Below, one piece after another: positions 25,588 to 34,706 of a stretch of 64,000 nucleotides of DNA (its first letter is position 1; each line of letters opens with the position of its first letter). Under the pieces are notes generated by a model. That model saw only the letters and a list, made by a program, of their open reading frames with translations. It was not told the DNA's origin and did not search any database. Origin of the DNA: Hymenobacter ruricola. GTDB lineage: Bacteria; Bacteroidota; Bacteroidia; Cytophagales; Hymenobacteraceae. The stretch covers positions 92,068 to 156,067 of the forward strand of contig NZ_JADQDM010000011.1 of assembly GCF_015694525.1 (NCBI RefSeq), given 5' to 3'. Position numbers and translations under genes: made by a program.

Positions 25588-27153
25588 ATGAGTTTTCCCA
25601 AGCGCATTCTGACCGCCCTCGGCTCGCTCGGCCTGGCGGTTGCCGGCCCGGCTGCCACCGCCCAACCCGTGCAGATGACCGTGCAGGCCGGCGACCCCAA
25701 GCTGCAAATCAGCCGGCACATCTACGGGCATTTTGCCGAGCACCTGGGCCGCTGCATCTACGGCGGGTTTTGGGTGGATAAAGATTCGAAAGCCCCACAG
25801 CAAGGCCGCATCCGGATGGACGTGGTGGAGGCGCTGCGCAAAATCAAGGTGCCCAACCTGCGCTGGCCCGGCGGCTGCTTCGCCGATACCTACCACTGGC
25901 ACGACGGCGTGGGGCCCAGCGCCCAGCGGCCCAAGATGTTGAACATGTGGTGGGGCAATACGCTCGAAGACAATAGCTTCGGCACGCACGAATTTCTGGA
26001 GCTGTGCAGCCTGCTCGGCACCGAGCCCTACCTGGCGGCCAACGTGGGCAGCGGCACCGTGCAGGAAATGGCCGGCTGGATGGAATACCTCAACGCTAAC
26101 GACGACACCCCGCTGGTACTGGAACGCCGCCGCAACGGCCACCCCGAGCCCTACAAAGTGAGTTGGTGGGGCATCGGCAACGAAAGCTGGGGCTGCGGCG
26201 GCAACATGACCGCCGAGTACTACACCGACGTGTACAAGCGCTACGCCACCTTCGCCCACAACTACCCGGCCTCGCCGCCGCTGAAAAAAATAGTGAGCGG
26301 CGCTAACGGCGACGACCCCAACTGGACGGAAACGTGCATGAAGCGCATTCCGCTCGGCCAGATGTGGGGCCTCACCCTGCACCAGTACACGCTGCCCACC
26401 GGCAACTGGACCGGCAGCAAGGGCTCGGCCACCAATTTCGACGAAACCCAGTACTTCAGCACCCTGCGCAACTGCCTGCGGATGGAGGCCATCGTGAGCA
26501 AGCACGCCGCCATCATGGACAAGTACGACAAGGACAAAAAGGTGGCCCTGCTGGTGGATGAGTGGGGCGTGTGGACCGACGTGGAGCCCGGCACCAACCC
26601 CGGCTTTCTGTACCAGCAAAACTCGCTGCGCGACGCGCTGGTGGCCGGCACCACGCTCAACATCTTCAACAACCACTGCGACCGGGTGCGCGGCGCCAAC
26701 CTGGCCCAGGCCGTGAACGTGCTCCAAGCCGTCATCCTCACCGACAAGGACCGGATGCTGCTCACGCCCACCTACCACGTGTTCGACCTCTACCAGGTGC
26801 ACCAGGATGCCCAGTACCTGCCGCTGCAGTTCAGCAGCCCGGACTACGCGTTTGGCAGCGAGAAAATCCCGGCCCTGAACGCCTCGGCATCCAAGGATAA
26901 GAGCGGCGCGGTGCACATCTCGCTGGTCAATCTCGACCCGCACAAGGCCATTGCCCTGGAAACGGCGCTGGCGGGCATAAGCTGGAAAACCGTAACGGGC
27001 CGCGTGTTGACTTCGGCTAAAATCAACGATTACAACACCTTCGACAAACCCAATGCCGTGAAGCTGGCCAGCTTCACGGGCGCTAAAAAGCGTGGCGATA
27101 AGCTGGCCGTGGAACTGCCGCCGAAGTCGGTGGTGATGCTGGAGCTGCGCTGA
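25588..27153 (+). CDS. Alpha-L-arabinofuranosidase, GH51
   Basis: From the ATG at 25588 the protein has 521 residues with a signal peptide ending near PAATAQP. GH51 enzymes release arabinofuranose from arabinoxylan. The acid/base Glu is in WWGIGNESWGCGG and the nucleophile Glu in LLVDEWGVW. The motifs ISRHIYGHFAEHLGRCIYGG and LRWPGGCFADTYHW are classic. The reading frame extends upstream to 25501 without a better start. It lies between xylA and the GH10 gene and is followed by a terminator-like hairpin. Confidence 0.94.
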   Translation: MSFPKRILTALGSLGLAVAGPAATAQPVQMTVQAGDPKLQISRHIYGHFAEHLGRCIYGGFWVDKDSKAPQQGRIRMDVVEALRKIKVPNLRWPGGCFADTYHWHDGVGPSAQRPKMLNMWWGNTLEDNSFGTHEFLELCSLLGTEPYLAANVGSGTVQEMAGWMEYLNANDDTPLVLERRRNGHPEPYKVSWWGIGNESWGCGGNMTAEYYTDVYKRYATFAHNYPASPPLKKIVSGANGDDPNWTETCMKRIPLGQMWGLTLHQYTLPTGNWTGSKGSATNFDETQYFSTLRNCLRMEAIVSKHAAIMDKYDKDKKVALLVDEWGVWTDVEPGTNPGFLYQQNSLRDALVAGTTLNIFNNHCDRVRGANLAQAVNVLQAVILTDKDRMLLTPTYHVFDLYQVHQDAQYLPLQFSSPDYAFGSEKIPALNASASKDKSGAVHISLVNLDPHKAIALETALAGISWKTVTGRVLTSAKINDYNTFDKPNAVKLASFTGAKKRGDKLAVELPPKSVVMLELR

Positions 27154-27162
27154 ACAATTTTT

Positions 27163-27191
27163 AGCCCGCTATGCTGCGCGACGGGCTTTTT
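27163..27191 (+). terminator. Terminator-like hairpin between GH51 and GH10
   Basis: The arms agcccg (27163-27168) and cgggct (27182-27187) are followed by TTTTT and preceded by TTTTT on the left. The stem is short with a 13-base loop, so it may be only a partial terminator before the GH10 gene. Confidence 0.5.
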
Positions 27192-27203
27192 ACCATTCCG
27201 AAT

Positions 27204-28337
27204 ATGAAAACCAACTTACTCGCTACCCCGCTGCGCCGCCTGCTGCTCGGCAGCCTGATTATGGCCGGCCTCGGCGCGCTCAACAGCCGCTACGACGTGG
27301 CTGCGCTGGCGCACGCGCAGGTGCCCGCACCGCCCGCGAAAGGCCTGAAAGACTACTACCGAGCGTATTTTCCCATCGGGGTGGCCGTGTCGCCGCAGGG
27401 CCTGAAAGGCGCCGAGGGCGAGCTAATTAAGCAACAGTTCAACAGCATTACGCCGGAGAATGCCATGAAAATGGGCCCCATTCATCCGGAGGAGTTCCGC
27501 TATTTCTGGGACGATGCCGACCAGATTGTGCAGTTTGCGCAGGACAACAAGCTGCGCGTGCGCGGCCACAACCTGCTCTGGCACGAGCAAACCCCGAAGT
27601 GGCTGTTCAAAAATGCCGACGGCACGCAGGTTTCCAAAGAAGTGCTATTGCAGCGGCTCAAAGACCACATCAACACGGTGGTGAAGCGCTACCGGGGCAA
27701 AATCTACGCCTGGGACGTGGTGAACGAGGCCATTTCCGACAACCCCAACGAGTTTTTGCGCAACTCAGAGTGGTACAAAATCTGCGGCGAAGACTTCATT
27801 GCCAAAGCCTTTGAATACGCCCACGCGGCCGACCCTAAGGCCGTGCTGTTTTACAACGACTACAACACCGAGCGCCCCGAAAAGCGCGAGCGCATCGTCA
27901 AGCTGCTCAAGCAGTTGAAGGACGCCAAGGTGCCGATTGATGCCGTGGGCCTGCAGGGTCACTGGTCCTTGCAGGAGCCCACGGAGCCGGAACTGCGCGC
28001 GGCCCTGGACCAGTACAAGTCGCTGGGCCTGAAAATCCAGATTACCGAGCTCGACGTGTCGATTTACCCCTGGGAGAAGGAGCGCCGCGCCAAGCGGCCG
28101 GGCGAGTCGGACGCCTACACGCCGGAGCTGGAACAGAAGCAGGCCGCGCAGTACAAAATGTTCTTCAAGGTGTTCCGGGACTACAAAGACGTGATTACGG
28201 GCGTGACCTTCTGGAACATTTCCGACAAATACACCTGGCTGGACACCTACCCAGTGGCCGGCCGCAAAAACTACCCGCTGCTGTTCGACCAGAACCAGAA
28301 GCCCAAAAAGGCTTTTTATGAAGTGGTGAAATTTTAG
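27204..28337 (+). CDS. Endo-1,4-beta-xylanase, GH10
   Basis: From the ATG at 27204 the protein has 377 residues. The first about 47 residues look like a signal region (RRLLLGSLIMAGLGAL ... AHAQ). GH10 xylanases cut the xylan main chain. The acid/base Glu is in WDVVNEAISD and the nucleophile Glu in ITELDVSIYPW. RGHNLLWHEQTPKW, SITPENAMKMGPIHPE and YNDYNTE are family marks. An alternative start at 27171 would add 11 residues lying inside the hairpin before it. A repeat follows 10 bases after the stop. Confidence 0.95.
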   Translation: MKTNLLATPLRRLLLGSLIMAGLGALNSRYDVAALAHAQVPAPPAKGLKDYYRAYFPIGVAVSPQGLKGAEGELIKQQFNSITPENAMKMGPIHPEEFRYFWDDADQIVQFAQDNKLRVRGHNLLWHEQTPKWLFKNADGTQVSKEVLLQRLKDHINTVVKRYRGKIYAWDVVNEAISDNPNEFLRNSEWYKICGEDFIAKAFEYAHAADPKAVLFYNDYNTERPEKRERIVKLLKQLKDAKVPIDAVGLQGHWSLQEPTEPELRAALDQYKSLGLKIQITELDVSIYPWEKERRAKRPGESDAYTPELEQKQAAQYKMFFKVFRDYKDVITGVTFWNISDKYTWLDTYPVAGRKNYPLLFDQNQKPKKAFYEVVKF

Positions 28338-28347
28338 CAGAACGTAT

Positions 28348-28443
28348 GTAGAGACGCGACCCTTCGCGTCTCCCGTTCGCGCCGTTTTGCTAGTGCTCGA
28401 CGGTCATTGTTCAACGCCGAGACGCGAAGGGTCGCGTCTCTAC
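28348..28443. repeat. GTAG-type REP pair, gagacgcg variant
   Basis: The unit GTAGagacgcgacccttcgc (from 28348) and its complement at 28419-28443 face each other across about 46 bases. It keeps the GTAG foot while the palindrome differs from the ggactc family. It ends 8 bases before the GH115 start codon. Confidence 0.82.
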
Positions 28444-28451
28444 ATCGCGCC

Positions 28452-31034
28452 ATGAAATTCTTCCGTTTGTTATTGCCATTCGCAGTGCTGCTCAGCACCT
28501 TCGATGCGCTGGCCCAAACAACCCTGCCCGTGGGCGCCAGCACCGTTTCGGCCACTAAAGGCCAGGGCGGCTTCACGCTGGCTGCGGCCGGCAAAACCGC
28601 CCCCATCTACGCCAGCGCCAGCGACTGGCCCGGTGTGCTGCGCGCCGCCAAAGACCTGCAGGCCGACGTGCAGCGCGTGACCAGAATCCAGCCGCCGTTC
28701 GGCACCGGTAAGCCGGCAGGGCAGGAGGTCGTGTTCATCGGCACCATCGGCAAGAGCCCGCTGATTGACCAGCTCATCAAAGCCAAGAAGCTGGACGTGA
28801 AGGCCGTGGCCGGGCGCTGGGAAACCTTTGTGCGGCAGGTGGTGGAGCAGCCCCTGCCCGGCGTGGCACGTGCGCTGGTCATTGCCGGCAGCGACAAGCG
28901 CGGCACGATTTACGGCATTTACGACCTCTCGCAGCAGATGGGGGTGTCGCCCTGGTACTGGTGGGCCGACGTGCCGGTGAAGCCCCAAACTGCCCTCTAC
29001 GTGGCGCCCGGCCGCTACACGCTGGGCGAGCCGGCCGTGAAATACCGCGGCATTTTCATCAACGACGAGGCGCCGGCCCTGCAAAACTGGTCGCAGGAGA
29101 AATTCGGTGGCGTCAACTCGAAGATGTACACCCACATGTTTGAATTGATTCTGCGGCTGAAGGGGAATTACCTGTGGCCGGCCATGTGGGGCAACATGTT
29201 CAACGCCGACGACCCGCAAAACCCCGTGTTGGCCGACGAGTACGGCATCGTGATGGGCACCTCGCACCACGAGCCGCTGACCCGGGCGCACGAGGAATGG
29301 AAGAAGTTCGACGGCGGCGCCTGGAACTACCAGACCAATGCGGCCAGGCTGCAGGAGTTCTGGCGCGGCGGCATGCAGCGGATGGGCACCCGCGAAAACA
29401 TCGTGACCGTGGGCATGCGCGGCGACGGCGACGAGCCCATGAGCCGCGAAAGCAACATTGCGCTGCTCGAAAAAATAGTGGCCGACCAGCGCCAAATCAT
29501 TGCCGAAACGACCGGCAAGCCCGCCGCGCAAACGCCCCAAATGTGGGCCCTCTACAAAGAAGTGCAGGACTACTACGACAAGGGCATGCGCGTGCCCGAC
29601 GACGTGACCCTGTTGCTTTGCGACGACAACTGGGGCAACCTCCGCAAGCTGCCCAAGCCGGGCGAAAAGCCCCGGGCCGGCGGCTACGGCATCTACTACC
29701 ACTTCGACTACGTGGGCGGCCCGCGCAACTACAAGTGGCTGAACACGAACCCGCTGCCGCGCATCTGGGAGCAGATGCACCTGGCCAAAGAATATGGCGC
29801 CGACAAAATCTGGATTGTGAACGTGGGCGACCTCAAGCCCATGGAACTGCCCATCAGCTTCTTCCTGGACTACGCCTGGAACCCCGACCGCATTCCGGCC
29901 ACCGGCGTGGCGGCCTACACCCAGCGCTGGGCCGCCCAGCAGTTTGGCCCGGCTTATGCCCCCGAAATAGCCGACATCCTGGCCAAATACGCCAAGTACA
30001 ACGCCCGCCGCAAGCCCGAACTGCTCGACGCCAACACCTACCGCCTGGCCACCGGCGAGTGGGCCACGGTGGTGGCCGACTACAACCAGCTGCTGACCCG
30101 CGCCGAGGCCATCAACCAAAAAATGCCGGCCGCCAGCCGCGACGCCTACTACGAGCTGGTGCTGCACCCCGTGCAGGCCTGCGCCAACCTCAACGAGCTG
30201 TACTACACCGTGGCGCGCAACCGCGAGGCGGCCCAAAAAGGCCAGGCCAATGCCAACGAATTAGCCGAGAAAGCCAAAGCCCTGTTTGCCAAAGATGCCG
30301 AAATAAAGAACCGCTACCACGCCTTGGCCGGCGGCAAGTGGAACCACATGATGGACCAGACGCACATCGGCTACACCTACTGGCAGCAGCCGCCCGCCGA
30401 TAAAATGCCCGAGGTGCAGACCGTGGCCGGCGCCGGTGCGCCGCCTGCAAACACTGCTGCAGTTGCTTCTGCGGGCACTGGCAGCTACGTCAGCCTGGAG
30501 GCGGAGCATTACACCACGGCCGTAGGCGCGGGCCCCATCATCTGGCAGCGCCTGCCGGACCTGGGCCGCACGCTCGGGGCCGTCACTACGTTTCCGGTCA
30601 CGGCGGCGCCCACGGCCACGCCCGGCGGTGCCAGCCCGCACCTGGAATACCGCATCAGCCTGGCCCAGCCCGGCGCCGTGCAAGTGGCCGCTTATCTGGC
30701 TCCCACGCTGGACTTCACCAACACCACCGGCCTGCGCTACGCCGTGTCGATTGACGACGAAGCGCCGCAGCTCATCAACCTGCACACCGGCCTCAACCCC
30801 GACAACGGCAACAAGCCCTGGGAGCAGGCCGTGGCCGAAAACATCATCCTTAAAACCTCACAGCACCGCGTGGCCGCGGCTGGCCCGCACGTGCTCAGGT
30901 TCTGGCGCGTAGACCCCGGCGTGGTGCTGGAAAAACTGGTGGTGAGCCAGGGCGAGGCGCCCGCCAGCTACCTCGGCCCGCCCGAGAACGTGCCCGCGCC
31001 CGCCGCTGGCAAGGGCAGCGTGGGGCAGCGGTAG
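28452..31034 (+). CDS. Glucuronidase, GH115
   Basis: From the ATG at 28452 the protein has 860 residues and a signal peptide (MKFFRLLLPFAVLLSTFDALAQ). GH115 enzymes remove glucuronic or 4-O-methyl-glucuronic acid from internal xylose units of polymeric xylan, complementing GH67. Family marks are YRGIFINDEAPALQNWS, LRLKGNYLWPAMWGNMFN, GTSHHEPLTRAHEEW, VTVGMRGDGDEPMS, LCDDNWGNLRKLP and YYHFDYVGGPRNYKW. The C-terminal part (about 690-850, SYVSLEAEHYTTAVGAGP) is a beta-sandwich accessory domain usual for the family. The stop codon TAG lies inside the repeat that follows. Confidence 0.94.
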   Translation: MKFFRLLLPFAVLLSTFDALAQTTLPVGASTVSATKGQGGFTLAAAGKTAPIYASASDWPGVLRAAKDLQADVQRVTRIQPPFGTGKPAGQEVVFIGTIGKSPLIDQLIKAKKLDVKAVAGRWETFVRQVVEQPLPGVARALVIAGSDKRGTIYGIYDLSQQMGVSPWYWWADVPVKPQTALYVAPGRYTLGEPAVKYRGIFINDEAPALQNWSQEKFGGVNSKMYTHMFELILRLKGNYLWPAMWGNMFNADDPQNPVLADEYGIVMGTSHHEPLTRAHEEWKKFDGGAWNYQTNAARLQEFWRGGMQRMGTRENIVTVGMRGDGDEPMSRESNIALLEKIVADQRQIIAETTGKPAAQTPQMWALYKEVQDYYDKGMRVPDDVTLLLCDDNWGNLRKLPKPGEKPRAGGYGIYYHFDYVGGPRNYKWLNTNPLPRIWEQMHLAKEYGADKIWIVNVGDLKPMELPISFFLDYAWNPDRIPATGVAAYTQRWAAQQFGPAYAPEIADILAKYAKYNARRKPELLDANTYRLATGEWATVVADYNQLLTRAEAINQKMPAASRDAYYELVLHPVQACANLNELYYTVARNREAAQKGQANANELAEKAKALFAKDAEIKNRYHALAGGKWNHMMDQTHIGYTYWQQPPADKMPEVQTVAGAGAPPANTAAVASAGTGSYVSLEAEHYTTAVGAGPIIWQRLPDLGRTLGAVTTFPVTAAPTATPGGASPHLEYRISLAQPGAVQVAAYLAPTLDFTNTTGLRYAVSIDDEAPQLINLHTGLNPDNGNKPWEQAVAENIILKTSQHRVAAAGPHVLRFWRVDPGVVLEKLVVSQGEAPASYLGPPENVPAPAAGKGSVGQR

Positions 31035-31138
31035 AGACGCATAGTTGCGTCTCGTCGTTGAACATGGCGCGTAAACGATGCGGCGCTAACGACACCCGGA
31101 CGGCGCGGACGTAGAGACGCAAAATATGGCGTCTCTAC
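31031..31138. repeat. GTAG-type REP units, gagacgc variant
   Basis: One unit starts at 31031 (GTAGagacgcatagttgcgt) and a second, fully palindromic one lies at 31111-31138 (GTAGAGACGC, 8-base loop, complement). The TAG of the first GTAG is the stop codon of the GH115 gene. The second unit ends 9 bases before the stop of the convergent pullulanase gene. Confidence 0.8.
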
Positions 31139-31147
31139 GTCGTTCAA

Positions 31148-33139
31148 CTACTGCCGAATCAGTATCAGGGCCGAGCTGCCGGGCACCTGCACGCCGCTCA
31201 TCACTTCGAGCACGTCGAAGCCTTCCTGGTTGATTTCTTTGCCGCGCAACACCACCGTGTAGGTCCCGCGCGGCAGGGCCACGCTATCGGCCGAGTGGTT
31301 GCCGTTGAAAATGACCGTGATGTCCTGCCAGGGGTCGCCGCCGGCGTGGTTTTTCAGCTGGTAGGCGATGACGCCGGGGTGGGTGCCGGGTAGAAATTCC
31401 AGGTGCTGCTGCACCAGCTCGGCGGTGGGCAGGCGGAAGGCGGGGTGGGCCCGGCGCAGGGCAATGAGCTTGCGGTAAAAGTCATACACGCCGGCGTATC
31501 GGGCCTTGCGCGCCCAGTCGAGCTGGTTCACGCTGTCGGGCTGATTGAAAGAGTTGTGCGCGCCGCCCTTGGTGCGCAAAAACTCATCGCCGACCGGCAA
31601 AAACGGAATGCCCTGCGAGGTAAACACGATGGTGTTGCTGAGCAAATCCATCTTAATCAGCTCCGCCTCGGAAGCGCCTTTGTTCGAGGCTTTTAGCTTG
31701 TCCCAGAGCACCAGGTCGTCGTGGCAGGCCACGTAGTTGATGGCCTGGGCGGGCGAGCTGGCCCAGGCGGCTTTCGAGTAATTGACCTTGGCGTAATCCA
31801 CCTGCGGGTGTTGGGTGGCGGCCACGATGCCGAACTTCACGCTCTCCTCCAGGCCGGCCTGGCCGCTGGCAAAGCCGGGCTCGGTTTGGCGGGCAAAATG
31901 GCCCTTCACGCCGTCGCGCAACTCGTCGCCGAAGGCCGCAATGCGGTCGAGCTTGCCCATGTTGGCCTTCACGGCGCGCCGGGCTTCGGGCAGGGGTGAG
32001 GCCCCGGCGGCCCAGCCCTCGCCATACGTCAGGATGCTGTGGTCCTGCAGGTCGAGGGCCACGCGCACGGCGCGCATGGTCTCAATGTCCAGCACGCCCA
32101 TGAGGTCGAAGCGGAAGCCGTCGGCGTGGTATTCCTGTGCCCAATACGTCACGGATTCCACGATGAGCTTGCGCACCATGGGCCGCTCCGAGGCCACTTC
32201 GTTGCCGCAGGCGGTGGCGTTTGAGTAAGAGCCGTCGGGGTTGTGGCGGTAGTAGTAGCCGGGCACCAGCTGTTCGAAGCTGCTGCGGGCGGCGTTGGCG
32301 GTGTGGTTATACACCACGTCGAGCACCACGCGCAGGCCCTGGCCGTGCAGGTTCTGCACCAGCTGCTTAAACTCGCTGATGCGGGTGGCGGGGTTGGCGG
32401 CGTTGGTCGAATACGAGCCTTCGGGCACGGAGTAGTGCAGCGGGTCGTAGCCCCAGTTGTAGCGGGCGACGCTGGCCGGCGCGGCTTCATCGAGGCTGGC
32501 GAAGTCGTTGGTGGGCAGCAGGTGCACGTGGGTCAGCCCCAGCTCCACCAGGTGCTCCAGGCCGGTGGTCACGCCTTCGGGGCCGCGGGTGCCGAGCTGG
32601 GCCACGCCGAGGTACTTGCCCTTGCGGGTGATGCCCGACTGCGGGTGCATGCTGAGGTCGCGCACGTGCACTTCGCCGATGACGACGTCGGTGGGCTGCT
32701 TCAGGGCCGGGCGCAGGTCGTCGGGCCAGCCGGGCGGGCTCACGGCGGTGGGGTTGAGCACGGCCCCGCGCTGGCCGTTGATTCCGACGGCATGAGCATA
32801 CGGGTCGGCCACTTCGGCCATTTTCCTGCCGGCGATGGTGGCCTGCACCGTGTAGAAGCCGGCGGTGCCGGCGGGCAGGGCAGCCAGCCAGGTGCCGTCT
32901 TCGGCCTTGGTCATGGCCAGGTCGGCGGTGGGCGCGCCGCCGGTGCCGGCCGCGTACAGCTTCAGGTGCAGGGCCTCGGCGGTGGGGGCCCACACGCGCA
33001 GGGTGGCCTGGGGCCCGCGCCAGGTCAGGCCCAGGTCGGGGCCGCGGTACACGGGGTAGCTATCGAAATCGGGCAGGGGCGGAGCGGCCGGGGATTTGGT
33101 GGTAGAAAGCAGCACGAGCAACAGGAGGGAGCGAATCAT
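31148..33139 (-). CDS. Type I pullulanase, GH13
   Basis: The protein has 663 residues from the ATG at 33139 (MIRSLLLLVLLST, a signal peptide). The upstream extension to 33271 has no signal-like start. A CBM48-like domain (about 45-150, TWRGPQATLRVWAPTAEAL) precedes the catalytic barrel. The type I pullulanase motif YNWGYDP, VVYNH, the nucleophile Asp in DGFRFDLMG, the acid Glu in LTYGEGW and the ACHDDLVLWD region are all present. It hydrolyses alpha-1,6 branches of pullulan, starch or glycogen. It is transcribed towards the GH115 gene and is not obviously part of the xylan set. Confidence 0.93.
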   Translation of the reverse strand: MIRSLLLLVLLSTTKSPAAPPLPDFDSYPVYRGPDLGLTWRGPQATLRVWAPTAEALHLKLYAAGTGGAPTADLAMTKAEDGTWLAALPAGTAGFYTVQATIAGRKMAEVADPYAHAVGINGQRGAVLNPTAVSPPGWPDDLRPALKQPTDVVIGEVHVRDLSMHPQSGITRKGKYLGVAQLGTRGPEGVTTGLEHLVELGLTHVHLLPTNDFASLDEAAPASVARYNWGYDPLHYSVPEGSYSTNAANPATRISEFKQLVQNLHGQGLRVVLDVVYNHTANAARSSFEQLVPGYYYRHNPDGSYSNATACGNEVASERPMVRKLIVESVTYWAQEYHADGFRFDLMGVLDIETMRAVRVALDLQDHSILTYGEGWAAGASPLPEARRAVKANMGKLDRIAAFGDELRDGVKGHFARQTEPGFASGQAGLEESVKFGIVAATQHPQVDYAKVNYSKAAWASSPAQAINYVACHDDLVLWDKLKASNKGASEAELIKMDLLSNTIVFTSQGIPFLPVGDEFLRTKGGAHNSFNQPDSVNQLDWARKARYAGVYDFYRKLIALRRAHPAFRLPTAELVQQHLEFLPGTHPGVIAYQLKNHAGGDPWQDITVIFNGNHSADSVALPRGTYTVVLRGKEINQEGFDVLEVMSGVQVPGSSALILIRQ

Positions 33140-33470
33140 GGCTGCAAAGTTCGGGAATTGTACGTAATGAAGACTAGCTGCGGCTAATAAGCTGCAAAAA
33201 GCCATTATGCCGGGCGCAGCGCAATATCTGGCTTCCCGCGCTAATTCCAACGATTGGATTCGTAGAAGCACGGTGGATGCTGCTTAGCGCCTGGCATGAG
33301 GTTCTTTTTGGTGTGCCTTCCCGTTTCAGGACAAAGCAAGCCCTCTCCAGAAGGCGCCCTGCCCGGCCGATAAAACGGCCCCCGCCGTCGATACAATCCT
33401 CGTTACGGTCGGTTTGGCGGGGTTTTGGAAATGGGTGCCTGCTATGTTTGTTTCGCTTTCCTCCTGTGCT
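33140..33470. other. Divergent intergenic region, pullulanase / histidine kinase
   Basis: No gene is supported here. On the plus strand TATGTTTG at 33443-33450 matches the TAnnTTTG -7 consensus and overlaps an alternative ATG of the kinase gene at 33444. Confidence 0.5.
33443..33450 (+). promoter_or_regulatory. Putative -7 box of the LytS-type kinase gene
   Basis: TATGTTTG matches TAnnTTTG. A TTTTGG lies about 15 bases upstream, a little closer than ideal for the -33 element. If this is the promoter, the ATG at 33444 cannot be the start and the ATG at 33471 is preferred, with a leader of about 14 bases. Confidence 0.4.
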
Positions 33471-34595
33471 ATGGCCGTCCTCACCCCCCGGCGCTACCTC
33501 ACCCCGCTCATTCACGTGCTGGTGTGGGGCTTGTTCGGACTCACGTTCTTGCTGTTTCAGCCGCTCACCGGCCGGCTCACCATGCCCCCGCAGTTCTGGC
33601 TGAAGCAGGGGCTGCTGTTCTGCGTGTGGGTGGCCACGTTCTACCTCACGGCTAAAGTCTTGGTGCCGCGGCTGCTGTTTCAGGGGCGCACGGGCTGGTT
33701 CATTCTGGCGCTGGTGGGCGTCACGGTGGGGGTGCTGCTGTTCAGCAAGCTGCTGGAGTCCGCCCTGAACCTGCCCGCGCTCATGGACAAGGCCTTTATT
33801 GCCGTGGCGGGCCGGCCCCGGCTCACCCCGCGCGGCCCCCGCTTCGATTCCATGGGCCTGCTCACCACCATGTTTGTGCTGGGCATCAGCACCTGCATCA
33901 CGGTGGTGCAGAAGTGGCAAAAAGACGCCCAGGCCCGCCAGACCCTGGAGCAGCAGCGCGTGAGCTCGGAGCTGTCCATGCTCAAGGCCCAGATAAACCC
34001 GCACTTTTTCTTCAACACCCTCAACAACATCTACGCCCTCACCTTGCTCGACGGCGAGCAGGCCCGCACGGCCATTCATCGCCTCTCGCGCATGATGCGC
34101 TACGTGCTGTATGACACGGCCGGCGGCATGACCCTGCTGAGCCAGGAAATTGCCTTCGTGCAGGACTACATCACCCTCATGCAGCTCCGGCTCGATGAGC
34201 GCGTGACCGTCACCTTCGAGCGGCCCGACCCCGTGCGCGACGTGCCCGTGGCGCCCATGCTGCTGCTGCCCTTCCTCGAAAACGCCTTTAAGCACGGCGT
34301 GGCCGCCACCGAGCCCAGCCGCATCTACGTGGCCATCCGCCAGCCGCAGCCCGATGTGGTGGAGCTGGAAGTGCGCAACAGCCGCCTTGCCCTGCCCGCC
34401 ACCGACCTGGCCGGCAGCAACGGCATCGGCCTGGCCAACACCCGCCGCCGCCTCGATTTGCTCTACCCCGGCCGCTTCCAGCTGGTGGTGGATGAGCACA
34501 CGCCGGCCAACGAATTTCTGGTGCACCTCACCCTGGCGGTAGGGGAGGAGGCCAAGGTTGGGGCGTTGGAGCCGGTTGCGGTTCTGTCATCCTGA
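33471..34595 (+). CDS. LytS/YpdA-type sensor histidine kinase
   Basis: From the ATG at 33471 (MAVLTPRRYLTPL) the protein has 374 residues; ATG 33444 or TTG 33414 would add 9 or 19. Four hydrophobic segments (about 10-30, 42-62, 78-100 and 125-145) make up the sensor part. The kinase core has the HisKA_7TM/His_kinase box INPHFFFNTLNNIYAL with the phospho-His, the N-box LLPFLENAFKHG and the G-box NGIGLANTRRRL. It should signal to the LytTR regulator 111 bases downstream. Its last codons and TGA stop (34593-34595) come from a GTCAT-type repeat. The stimulus is unknown. Confidence 0.9.
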   Translation: MAVLTPRRYLTPLIHVLVWGLFGLTFLLFQPLTGRLTMPPQFWLKQGLLFCVWVATFYLTAKVLVPRLLFQGRTGWFILALVGVTVGVLLFSKLLESALNLPALMDKAFIAVAGRPRLTPRGPRFDSMGLLTTMFVLGISTCITVVQKWQKDAQARQTLEQQRVSSELSMLKAQINPHFFFNTLNNIYALTLLDGEQARTAIHRLSRMMRYVLYDTAGGMTLLSQEIAFVQDYITLMQLRLDERVTVTFERPDPVRDVPVAPMLLLPFLENAFKHGVAATEPSRIYVAIRQPQPDVVELEVRNSRLALPATDLAGSNGIGLANTRRRLDLLYPGRFQLVVDEHTPANEFLVHLTLAVGEEAKVGALEPVAVLSS

Positions 34596-34687
34596 GCTTG
34601 CGAAGGACCTTATCAATAAAAAAACCCGTTGCCGTAACGTCAAACTGAGCGACCGTGAGAAGGTCCTTCGCAAGCTCAGGATGACAG
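34584..34687. repeat. GTCAT-type inverted repeat between kinase and regulator genes
   Basis: The arm ctgtcatcctgagcttgcga... (34584-34613) and its complement (34660-34687) flank about 46 bases. The TGA within cctgagc is the stop codon of the kinase gene, so the repeat encodes the final Leu-Ser-Ser. Confidence 0.85.
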
Positions 34688-34706
34688 CCGTAAACCCGCC
34701 CGCCCC

